Assembly: GCA_937891245.1 (NCBI GenBank)
Contig: CALAGB010000056.1
Coordinates: 1-13,528, forward strand
Direction: 5' to 3'
From: an uncultured Thermomicrobiales bacterium
GTDB taxonomy: Bacteria; Chloroflexota; Chloroflexia; Thermomicrobiales; Thermomicrobiaceae
Length of the DNA: 13,528 bases
Shown here: in pieces, positions 7,560-13,447 of the stretch
Position numbering within the stretch: position 1 is the stretch's first letter
Layout: each line of letters begins with the position of its first letter
Position numbers and translations under genes: made by a program
The notes under the pieces: generated by a model
What the model saw: the letters and a program-made list of their open reading frames with translations, nothing else
What the model was told of the DNA's origin: nothing
Databases searched by the model: none

Positions 7560-8396
7560 TCACGCCTCCAATGGCAGGTTGTCGATCAGACGGGTTTGAC
7601 CGACCCAGGCCGCCAGCGAGAGAAGAGCGGGACGATCGATCTGTTCCAGTTCGTCCAACGTCACAGCATCCGCGACGCTGACGTAATCGGTTCGCACCAG
7701 CAACTCCAAATCAAGCATATCGCGCACGATCTGGCGAATTCGCTGCGCATCTCGTTCGCCCCATTCGAAGCTCTCCTGAGCCCGAAAGAGTGCCCTGGAG
7801 AGCACCGATGCCGCCTGACGTTCCTCGATCGAGAGGAAGATGTTGCGGCTGCTCAGCGCCAGGCCGTCCGGCTCCCGCACCGTCGGCACCGCGTCGATCT
7901 GGACCGTCAACGCGAGGTCCTTCACCATCCGCCGGACGACGATCACCTGTTGCGCGTCTTTCTGGCCGAAGTACGCGCGCTGTGGCCGAGTCAGATTCAG
8001 CAGACGGGCCACTACTGTGGCAACGCCTTTGAAGTGGCCCGGCCGTGATAGCCCTTCAAGCCGCTCACCAAGCGAGCCGACATCGACCGACGTGGAGAAA
8101 CCGGGCGGATACATTTCATCGACCGTCGGAATGAAGACGAGGTCAACCGATTCGGCGCGCAACAGGGCCAGGTCATGCTCGGTATCGCGAGGATAGCGTG
8201 CCAAATCTTCGTCCGGCCCGAACTGGCGAGGGTTGACGAAAATGCTCACGGCGACCAGATCGTTCTCCGCACGTGCCTTTCGCACGAGCGCCAGGTGACC
8301 TTCATGTAAGAAGCCCATCGTCGGGACCAGCCCGACCGATCGGTGCGTCGTCGCCCGCCATCTGCGGAGCGATACGAGCGTCTTAACGACTTCCAC
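7560..8396 (-). CDS. panC: Pantothenate synthetase (pantoate-beta-alanine ligase)
   Basis: PanC joins pantoate and beta-alanine with ATP, through a pantoyl-adenylate, to make pantothenate in the cytoplasm. With the GTG at 8396-8394 it is 278 aa, normal for the family. The nucleotidyltransferase motifs are present: PTMGFLHEGH at 25-34 (HIGH-like), FVNPRQFGPDEDLARYPR about 53-70, GQKDAQQ at 144-150 and LSSRN at 181-185 (KMSKS-like). I chose this GTG because GAGGGG in the last two sense codons of panB lies seven bases upstream and forms an ideal ribosome site. A TTG at 8414 would add six residues and overlap panB by 14 bases. The start is four bases past the panB stop, so the two are translationally linked. 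panD, the source of beta-alanine, is not in the window. Confidence 0.96.
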   Translation of the reverse strand: MEVVKTLVSLRRWRATTHRSVGLVPTMGFLHEGHLALVRKARAENDLVAVSIFVNPRQFGPDEDLARYPRDTEHDLALLRAESVDLVFIPTVDEMYPPGFSTSVDVGSLGERLEGLSRPGHFKGVATVVARLLNLTRPQRAYFGQKDAQQVIVVRRMVKDLALTVQIDAVPTVREPDGLALSSRNIFLSIEERQAASVLSRALFRAQESFEWGERDAQRIRQIVRDMLDLELLVRTDYVSVADAVTLDELEQIDRPALLSLAAWVGQTRLIDNLPLEA

Positions 8397-8400
8397 TCGG

Positions 8401-9249
8401 CTACCCCTCGTCAAGCGTCACGTTGAGCGCTTCGAGATCGACTCCCTTGGGCAGGGCGAAACTCTCTTTCTCGGTCGGAAAGATTCCGCCACGCACGTCG
8501 GCATCGTATTGCTCGACCGCCTGCCGAATAAGATCTCCAACCTCCATATAGGCGCGGGCGTGCTTTGGTATACGCCCCGGAATCAGGTGCAACAGATCGG
8601 TAATGATCTGGACCTGCGCATCGCATTCCGGTCCCGCCCCGATGCCGATGGTCGGAATAGACACCGAATCGGTCACGATCTTCGCGGCGGCAGTCGGAAT
8701 ACATTCCAGTACCAATGCATAGGCCCCAGCCGCTTCGAGCGCGTGGGCGTCGCTCACCAGCTCGCGAATCGTCTCGACCGTCTTTGCCTGGACGCGGAAA
8801 CCTCCGAGTTGATTGACCGATTGTGGTGTCAAACCGAGATGGCCCATTACCGGGATGCCAGCAGTGACGATGCGCTCGACTGTGTTGGCCAATTCCCGTC
8901 CGCCTTCGAGCTTCACCGTCTGCGCACCACCTTCCTGGATCAGTCGCCCCGCGTTCCGTAACGCCTCTTCCGGGCTGACCTGATACGTCAGAAATGGGAG
9001 ATCCGCGACGATCAGGGCGTTCCGCGCGCCACGAACGACCGCCTGGCAATGGTGAATGATGTCGTCGAGCGTGACCGGCAACGTCGTCTCATGGCCGAGC
9101 GCGACCATGCCCAACGAATCACCAACCAGAAGCACCGGAATACCCGCCGCGTCGAGAATGCAGGCCGTCGCGTAGTCGTACGCCGTCAACATCGAAAAGC
9201 GTTCGCCGCGCGCCTTGTAGGCTTTCAGATCCTGAATTGAAACTCGCAT
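8401..9249 (-). CDS. panB: 3-methyl-2-oxobutanoate hydroxymethyltransferase (ketopantoate hydroxymethyltransferase)
   Basis: PanB adds a hydroxymethyl group from methylene-tetrahydrofolate to 2-oxoisovalerate to form ketopantoate, the first committed step toward pantothenate and CoA. At 282 aa it is slightly longer than the E. coli enzyme (264 aa), with the extra length at the C-terminus. The TIM-barrel active-site residues are seen: VGDSLGMV with Asp44, VADLPF with Asp83, VKLEGG with Lys113 and Glu115, the catalytic-type Glu182 in LECIP, GHLGLTPQ at 136-143 and the IGIGAGPECDAQ loop at 201-212. The ATG at 9249-9247 has AAGGAA about eight bases upstream. It begins 14 bases after the DUF2520 gene and is followed at four bases by panC. 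Confidence 0.97.
   Translation of the reverse strand: MRVSIQDLKAYKARGERFSMLTAYDYATACILDAAGIPVLLVGDSLGMVALGHETTLPVTLDDIIHHCQAVVRGARNALIVADLPFLTYQVSPEEALRNAGRLIQEGGAQTVKLEGGRELANTVERIVTAGIPVMGHLGLTPQSVNQLGGFRVQAKTVETIRELVSDAHALEAAGAYALVLECIPTAAAKIVTDSVSIPTIGIGAGPECDAQVQIITDLLHLIPGRIPKHARAYMEVGDLIRQAVEQYDADVRGGIFPTEKESFALPKGVDLEALNVTLDEG
8404..8409 (-). promoter_or_regulatory. Ribosome binding site of panC, inside the end of panB
   Basis: GAGGGG on the minus strand is made by the last Glu and Gly codons of panB. It sits seven bases before the panC GTG and decides that start over the upstream TTG at 8414. Ribosomes finishing panB would expose or reuse it. Confidence 0.7.
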
Positions 9250-9263
9250 CAGTCCAGTTCCTT

Positions 9264-10169
9264 TTAATCCGGGACCGCATCGTCCCCAGGCGAGGTCGCC
9301 AGCAATGTGCGTATCGTGCCCGCCTTTTTCGAATCTAACCCGCGCTCGCGGGCGAGATCTAGACTCTTATAGCCCAATTCGCGATAAAGCGGCAGTAGCC
9401 CTGGGCGAATGTGGACGAGCGCGGTGAGATGCGCCGAGACCGTCGCCGAGTCGCCGCGTGCGATCGGACCGGTCAACGCGTCCGGCAGCCCAAGCGTCCC
9501 AAGGTTCGCCACGGCGCCTTCAAGTAACGGTAAGAGCGCCTGCAACGCATCGTCGCGCGGAGTGCCAAACGACTCCCAGAGTTCCGCCGCCAGCGCGGCC
9601 AACGCCACCGTATAGTTCGAAATCATCACGGCTGACGCGTGATAGAGCACCTTGCTCTCGGCGGTGAGAAAGATCGGTCGCGCCCGCAACCGCTCCGCGA
9701 GCGCGGCCAACCGGCCACGGAGCGGCCCGTCCGCCTCGATGCCGATGACCGAACCGGCGATCCGCTCGGCGTCGTCCGGCTGCCCGGCAAATGTTTGCAG
9801 TGGATGCATCGAGCCGACGAGCGCGCCCGCATCCGCGGCACTGGCGAGAAGATCGAGCGAATGGGCGCCGCTACAATGAAGCACGATCTGCTCCCGGCGC
9901 CAGTGTCCCGACCGGCAGACCGTTTCGATCGCGTCATCCGGCACCGCCAGGAACACGGTATCGCTCGCGTCAACAACGGCTTGCGGGTCGATAGTCGCGC
10001 GGCAACGCGGCAACGTCGCGGCGAGATGCCTGGCGCGCTCGATCTGTCGCGATGAGACGGCAACGACCGGCAGATTTATCGCATCCAGCGCGCGTGCCAG
10101 CGCACCGGCCGCCGCGCCACTCCCGACGAACCCTATTCGACCAATCGCATCAAACGAGTCTGCCATCAT
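9264..10169 (-). CDS. Rossmann-fold / DUF2520 protein, candidate ketopantoate reductase
   Basis: The 301-aa protein has an N-terminal NAD(P)-binding Rossmann fold with GFVGSGAAAGALA at residues 13-25 and FLAVPDDAI at 73-81, followed by HCSG at 98-101 and HPLQTF at 122-127. The C-terminal half is a helical DUF2520-type domain with KVLYHASAVMISNY at 173-186 and ALTGPIARGD at 231-240. This layout resembles 6-phosphogluconate and ketopantoate reductases. Its place directly before panB and panC suggests it reduces ketopantoate to pantoate, the step for which no panE is seen here. That function is inferred; other NAD(P)-dependent reductions remain possible. The gene starts with two consecutive ATGs. 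GGGG three bases before the first and six before the second makes the second (10166) at least as likely. It is first in the DUF2520-panB-panC-selA operon. No clear promoter is visible between it and the tRNA-Pro terminator. Confidence 0.88.
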   Translation of the reverse strand: MMADSFDAIGRIGFVGSGAAAGALARALDAINLPVVAVSSRQIERARHLAATLPRCRATIDPQAVVDASDTVFLAVPDDAIETVCRSGHWRREQIVLHCSGAHSLDLLASAADAGALVGSMHPLQTFAGQPDDAERIAGSVIGIEADGPLRGRLAALAERLRARPIFLTAESKVLYHASAVMISNYTVALAALAAELWESFGTPRDDALQALLPLLEGAVANLGTLGLPDALTGPIARGDSATVSAHLTALVHIRPGLLPLYRELGYKSLDLARERGLDSKKAGTIRTLLATSPGDDAVPD

Positions 10170-10201
10170 GTGCCCCAGCGGGGGTGGAAACCTGAGGAAA
10201 C

Positions 10202-10227
10202 AAAAAACGGGCGGTCGAACCGCCCGT
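10202..10227 (-). terminator. Intrinsic terminator of tRNA-Pro
   Basis: Read on the minus strand, a perfect 9-bp stem ACGGGCGGT/ACCGCCCGT with a TCG loop (10207-10227) is followed by five further T residues (six counting the stem's last base). It lies seven bases after the tRNA-Pro end and 32 bases before the DUF2520 start. Confidence 0.9.
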
Positions 10228-10232
10228 CTCTA

Positions 10233-10308
<76 letters not shown>

Positions 10309-10317
10309 TGTGCAGGC

Positions 10318-10347
10318 ACTATACCATAGCCTGGCCACGCCTGAAAA
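10318..10347 (-). promoter_or_regulatory. Probable promoter of tRNA-Pro
   Basis: On the minus strand TATAGT (10323-10318, five of six) lies nine bases before the mature tRNA 5' end. TTTTCA (10347-10342, four of six to TTGACA) is 18 bases upstream of it. Transcription would begin within about two bases of the tRNA, leaving almost no leader. The -35 falls in the loop of a hairpin-forming inverted repeat at 10333-10355. Confidence 0.5.
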
Positions 10348-10355
10348 GCGTGGTC
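10333..10355. repeat. Inverted repeat between the divergent tRNA genes
   Basis: GGCCACGC and GCGTGGTC form an 8-bp stem (one G-T pair) with a 7-base loop CTGAAAA. No T-run follows on either strand, so it is not a standard terminator. It overlaps the presumed tRNA-Pro promoter. Its role is unknown and it may be chance. Confidence 0.4.
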
Positions 10356-10430
10356 AACTTCGCGCCTCCGCGGATTTCCATGTTAGACTTCCCCAGGCGA
10401 GCTTCCCTCGTCGTCCCTACCCGCGTCCAG

Positions 10431-10507
10431 GCCCGCGTAGCTCAGGGGATAGAGCCGGGGCGTCCTAAGCCCTGTGGTCGGGGGTTCGAGTCCCTCCGCG
10501 GGCACCA
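10431..10507 (+). tRNA. tRNA-Arg (anticodon CCT), CCA encoded
   Basis: The cloverleaf is complete. Acceptor GCCCGCG pairs with CGCGGGC with discriminator A and a genomically encoded CCA (10505-10507). The D stem is GCTC/GAGC, the anticodon stem GGGGC/GCCCT carries loop GTCCTAA with anticodon CCT (10464-10466), and the T arm is GGGGG TTCGAGT CCCTC. The variable loop has six bases. It reads AGG codons, which are rare in a genome of this composition. An extended -10-like TGTTAGACT at 10381-10389 is a weak promoter candidate. The hpf gene starts 58 bases later on the same strand. Confidence 0.95.
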
Positions 10508-10565
10508 CCGGTGGCACGAGTCTGGCAACCGTCGCACCAGATTGGGCTCAGCGAGAGGACGACGC

Positions 10566-11153
10566 ATGGACGTTCAGGTCAAGACCAAGAATATCCGACT
10601 CACTGACGACCTCGAAAGCTATATCCAGCGCAAATACCAGAAGCTCGAAAAAGTGAATGTCCGGGTGATCGACGCCAAGCTCGAAGTGCGATCCGACCGG
10701 AAACGCACCGGTGGCGATTACGTCGTCGCACAGCTGACAATCGCCACGCCCGATAATATCCTTCGTGCCGAAGAGACCAATACCGATCTGCACACGGCGA
10801 TTGATCTGGCCATCGATCGGATGGAGCGGCAGATCCGGCGCTTCCGTGACAAGCAAGTGTTTCAGCGTCGCCGGCAGAAGGCACGCACCCAGAGCGCGAT
10901 CGCTCAGCCGATACTCCCCGCTGCCGCTCCCGATCTTGGGATCGAAGCGACTGATGACGAGGCGCCCCTTGATACGCTCGTCCGGCGCAAGCGCTTCAAG
11001 CTGCTCCCGATGGACGAAGACGAGGCGATCGAACAGATGGAACTGCTCGGGCATGATTTCTTCGTCTTCTTCAACCCCGAAGAAGCGCAGATCAACGTCA
11101 TCTACCGACGACGGGACGGTCAGTATGGGTTGATTCTCCCCGAACTCGCCTGA
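10566..11153 (+). CDS. hpf: Long-form ribosome hibernation promoting factor (HPF/YfiA family)
   Basis: The 195-aa protein has the N-terminal S30AE domain (about residues 1-100; DVQVKTKNIRLTDDL at 2-16, basic patches around 89-104), a variable linker (about 105-138), and the C-terminal dimerisation domain (about 139-192) with VRRKRFKLLPMDEDEAI and FFVFFNPEE. Long HPFs bind the 30S decoding region and pair two 70S ribosomes into inactive 100S particles during slow growth. The ATG at 10566 has GAGAGGA at 10553-10559, six bases upstream. The same frame is open farther upstream through the tRNA-Arg gene, which clearly does not belong to the protein. No promoter or terminator is evident between tRNA-Arg and this gene, so at least part of its mRNA may come from tRNA read-through. 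Confidence 0.96.
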   Translation: MDVQVKTKNIRLTDDLESYIQRKYQKLEKVNVRVIDAKLEVRSDRKRTGGDYVVAQLTIATPDNILRAEETNTDLHTAIDLAIDRMERQIRRFRDKQVFQRRRQKARTQSAIAQPILPAAAPDLGIEATDDEAPLDTLVRRKRFKLLPMDEDEAIEQMELLGHDFFVFFNPEEAQINVIYRRRDGQYGLILPELA

Positions 11154-11206
11154 GCGGAGTCGAACCGATCGGGGAATACGCATTGCGCTCGAACTGTTTT
11201 AGGCGG

Positions 11207-11222
11207 TGTGAAACGTTTCACA
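11207..11222. promoter_or_regulatory. Perfect 16-bp operator-like palindrome upstream of the glycosyltransferase
   Basis: TGTGAAACGTTTCACA is its own reverse complement over all 16 bases. It matches the CRP-family pattern TGTGA-N6-TCACA exactly. It also has the central AAACGTTT core with CG dyad typical of LacI-family operators, so the regulator family cannot be settled by eye. It is centred about 33 bases before the chosen TTG start of the glycosyltransferase. No convincing -35/-10 pair is seen beside it. Confidence 0.65.
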
Positions 11223-11247
11223 TCGTTTGAAGGGGCGACAACCGATC

Positions 11248-12579
11248 TTGGATACTATCGAACGTCCTCATCTGCGCCAGATCATCCCCCCGATTGTCGA
11301 TCGTGTGGCAATGATCTCGGTGCATACATCACCGTTTGCCCGGCTGGGTGGCCGTGACACCGGCGGCATGAACGTGTATGTCCGCGATTTGAGCCGCAAT
11401 CTGGCTGATCGCGGCGTCAAGGTCGACATTTTCACCCGTCGCACCGATCGACAGACGCCCGCCATTGCCGAGGTACACGGCGGCGTTCGCCTGATCAACG
11501 TCGAGGCCGGCCCGCCTGAGCCGGTCGATAAGGACGCCCTGTTTTGCTCGCTCCCCGATTTCGCGAGCGAAATGGCGTATCTGGCGCAACGCGAGGGCAC
11601 GACCTACGACGTCATCCATGGTCACTACTGGCTCTCCGGCTGGGCCGGTAAGCTTCTTCAGAATTACTGGAACGCGCCGCTCGTCATGATGTTCCACACG
11701 CTGGCACACCTGAAGAACGAAGTGGCCGGTAACGGTACGCGTGAGACGATGCTCCGGTTGCAGGTCGAAAGTCGCCTGATGGACATCGCCGATACGATCA
11801 TCACCGCCAATCCGGACGAACAGGCCGAATTGATCGCGCGGCTCGGTCCGAACGCGAACCGTATTTCACTCGTGCCGCCCGGCATCGATCTCACGCTCTT
11901 CCAGCCGGGCGATTCCGCCGCCGCGCGCCGGGCACTCGACCTGCCGACCGGTCCGCTCGTGCTGTTCGTCGGCCGTATTGACCCGGTCAAAGGGATCGAT
12001 ACGCTCTTCGAAGGGTTTCATCACCTGCTACACAGCCACAACTGGGCCGGCCAGCCTCCGCGGCTCGTGTTTGTCGGCGGCCTCATCCGAATCGATGGCA
12101 CCGGTTCGACGATGGACGCAGACCTTCAGCGACTTGCTCGACGGGCCGAAGAGCTTGGGCTGGCCGATTCCGTGCTCTTCCGCGGCTCGCAACCACGGCA
12201 ACTCCTGCCGCTCTATTACAACGCCGTCGATGTGTGCGCCGTCCCATCGCGCTATGAGTCGTTCGGCCTCGTCGCCGTCGAGGCGATGGCCTGCGGGACT
12301 CCGATCGTGGCATCGAGCGTCGGAGGCCTGCGCTTCAGCATCGAGGATGGCGTCTCTGGGCTGCTCGTCCCCCACTCCGATCCGGCTGCCCTGAGTGACG
12401 CACTCCACCGGGTACTGGCAGACCACGGGCTGCGATCACGCATGCAGGTTGGCGCGCGACAAGCGGCAGTGCGCTATTCCTGGCAGACCATCACGTCAGC
12501 CATGCTGCGCGTCTACGAGCGCGTCGTCACGCGCGAAGCGACCTCCGAACCTCTGCACGACTACGCCAGCGTCTCCTAA
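11248..12579 (+). CDS. GT4-family glycosyltransferase, MshA-like
   Basis: This is a GT-B fold retaining glycosyltransferase of family 4. From the TTG at 11248 it is 443 aa. The N-terminal acceptor domain has ISVHTSPFARLG and GGMNVYV (39-45), FTRRT, and HGHYWLSG near 124-131, close to actinobacterial MshA and to sucrose-phosphate-synthase-like enzymes. The C-terminal donor domain has FVGRIDPVKG (Arg243, Lys248) and the EX7E motif ESFGLVAVE (Glu337, Glu345). MshA makes the first mycothiol intermediate from UDP-GlcNAc and inositol phosphate, but no other mycothiol gene is near, so acceptor and product are unknown. The start is uncertain. AAGGGG at 11230-11235 rules out TTG 11227 and suits TTG 11248, though its 12-base spacing is long. 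GTG 11305 and ATG 11311 lie nearer the conserved region but lack a ribosome site. A perfect palindrome upstream suggests transcriptional control. Confidence 0.9.
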   Translation: MDTIERPHLRQIIPPIVDRVAMISVHTSPFARLGGRDTGGMNVYVRDLSRNLADRGVKVDIFTRRTDRQTPAIAEVHGGVRLINVEAGPPEPVDKDALFCSLPDFASEMAYLAQREGTTYDVIHGHYWLSGWAGKLLQNYWNAPLVMMFHTLAHLKNEVAGNGTRETMLRLQVESRLMDIADTIITANPDEQAELIARLGPNANRISLVPPGIDLTLFQPGDSAAARRALDLPTGPLVLFVGRIDPVKGIDTLFEGFHHLLHSHNWAGQPPRLVFVGGLIRIDGTGSTMDADLQRLARRAEELGLADSVLFRGSQPRQLLPLYYNAVDVCAVPSRYESFGLVAVEAMACGTPIVASSVGGLRFSIEDGVSGLLVPHSDPAALSDALHRVLADHGLRSRMQVGARQAAVRYSWQTITSAMLRVYERVVTREATSEPLHDYASVS

Positions 12580-12613
12580 CCGCCCCGCCACCGTCTGTAC
12601 GAATATAGGCGCA

Positions 12614-12642
12614 TTGACCCGCACGCCTGGACGGGCTTCAAT
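12614..12642 (+). promoter_or_regulatory. Promoter of the B3/B4 domain gene
   Basis: TTGACC at 12614-12619 (five of six) and TTCAAT at 12637-12642 (four of six) are 17 bases apart. Transcription would start near 12649, giving a leader of about 33 bases that contains AGGAG at 12671-12675. Confidence 0.5.
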
Positions 12643-12681
12643 GTTTGGGTAAACGTCGGCGGCTCGGTGTAGGAGATGGTT

Positions 12682-13383
12682 GTGACGCTGTTTCGGATTG
12701 ATCAAGCGGTTTTTGAACTCTTTCCCAATGCGCGCTTCGCGGCAGTCGTCGCACGCGGTGCGAACAACCAGGGCGAAAACCCGGCGATCGCCGATCTGCT
12801 TGATGAATCCGTCGATCAGATCCGCGAGCAGTTCGGCGGCGGCGATCCGAAAGCCGATCCGCGTATCGCGATCTGGCGCGAAGCTTTTGGCTCACGCGGC
12901 TGGACACCAAGCAAATACCTCAGCTCGATCGAAGCGCTCGTCCGGCGCATCGCAAAAGGCGGCGACATGCCGCGCATTAGTCCGGCGGTCGATCTCGCCA
13001 ACAGCATCTCGCTCAGCCTGCTCGTACCGATCGGCGCTCACGATCTCGGCACCGCGCCGAACGGTATCGACGTTCGCCTCTCCGCGACCGCCGATCGTTT
13101 CCAGCCAATGGGCGATGCACCGGACGAGACGCCGGACGACGGCGAGATCGTCTACGTCCACGACCATGACGTGCGCACCCGCCGCTGGGTCTGGCGCCAG
13201 AGTCGTACCGGCCTCGTCAGCGCACAAACAACCGACTTCCTTTTTCCGATCGATGGCTTCGCGCCGGTCACCGCGCAGGCGATCAACGAGGCCGCCGAGC
13301 GGCTCGCCAGGCTCATTCCCGATCTTCTTGGAGGCTCGACAACGATCTATCACCTCGACCCGGAACACCCCGACGCCGGTTGA
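12682..13383 (+). CDS. Solo B3/B4 domain protein (PheT editing-domain-like)
   Basis: The 233-aa protein resembles the free-standing relatives of the B3/B4 domain of phenylalanyl-tRNA synthetase beta. Characteristic stretches are SKYLSSIEALVRRIAKGGDM (78-97), PRISPAVDLANSISL (98-112), PIGAHDLG (117-124), GEIVYVHDHDVRTRRWVWRQ (155-174) and FLFPIDGF (187-194). In PheRS this domain removes tyrosine mis-attached to tRNA-Phe. Solo versions may act as trans-editing or amino-acid-binding factors, but this is not established for this protein. I chose the GTG at 12682: AGGAG at 12671-12675 lies six bases upstream, whereas it directly abuts the ATG at 12676, leaving no spacing. The gene has its own promoter and ends before a strong terminator, so it is probably monocistronic. 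The N-terminal ~75 residues before the conserved block are of unclear role. Confidence 0.88.
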   Translation: MTLFRIDQAVFELFPNARFAAVVARGANNQGENPAIADLLDESVDQIREQFGGGDPKADPRIAIWREAFGSRGWTPSKYLSSIEALVRRIAKGGDMPRISPAVDLANSISLSLLVPIGAHDLGTAPNGIDVRLSATADRFQPMGDAPDETPDDGEIVYVHDHDVRTRRWVWRQSRTGLVSAQTTDFLFPIDGFAPVTAQAINEAAERLARLIPDLLGGSTTIYHLDPEHPDAG

Positions 13384-13392
13384 TCAAAACGA

Positions 13393-13425
13393 CAAAGCCC
13401 GCTCGCCAGGGCGGAGCGGGCTTTG
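13393..13425. terminator. Bidirectional intrinsic terminator
   Basis: A perfect 12-bp stem CAAAGCCCGCTC/GAGCGGGCTTTG (13393-13404 with 13414-13425) encloses a 9-base loop. The A-rich 5' arm and T-rich 3' arm allow termination on both strands: the B3/B4 gene from the left and the SEC-C gene from the right. The T-tracts are short (three T within the stem; TTTTG further out on the minus strand). Confidence 0.8.
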
Positions 13426-13447
13426 ATATCGCGATTTGGAGATCGGT

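Noticed and set aside
10505..10514. CCACCGGTGG palindrome at the 3' end of tRNA-Arg
   Set aside because: It is short, includes the functional CCA of the tRNA, and has no loop to form a hairpin; most likely chance.
11151..11355. Read-through of the hpf TGA as a selenocysteine codon, because selA is present and the frame stays open for more than 60 codons
   Set aside because: The C-terminal domain of HPF ends normally at the TGA, the extension resembles nothing, it runs through the palindrome into the glycosyltransferase in another frame, and no SECIS-like hairpin is evident just after the TGA.
12676..12681. ATG 12676 as the start of the B3/B4 gene
   Set aside because: AGGAG directly abuts this ATG with no spacer; GTG 12682 has a proper six-base spacing.
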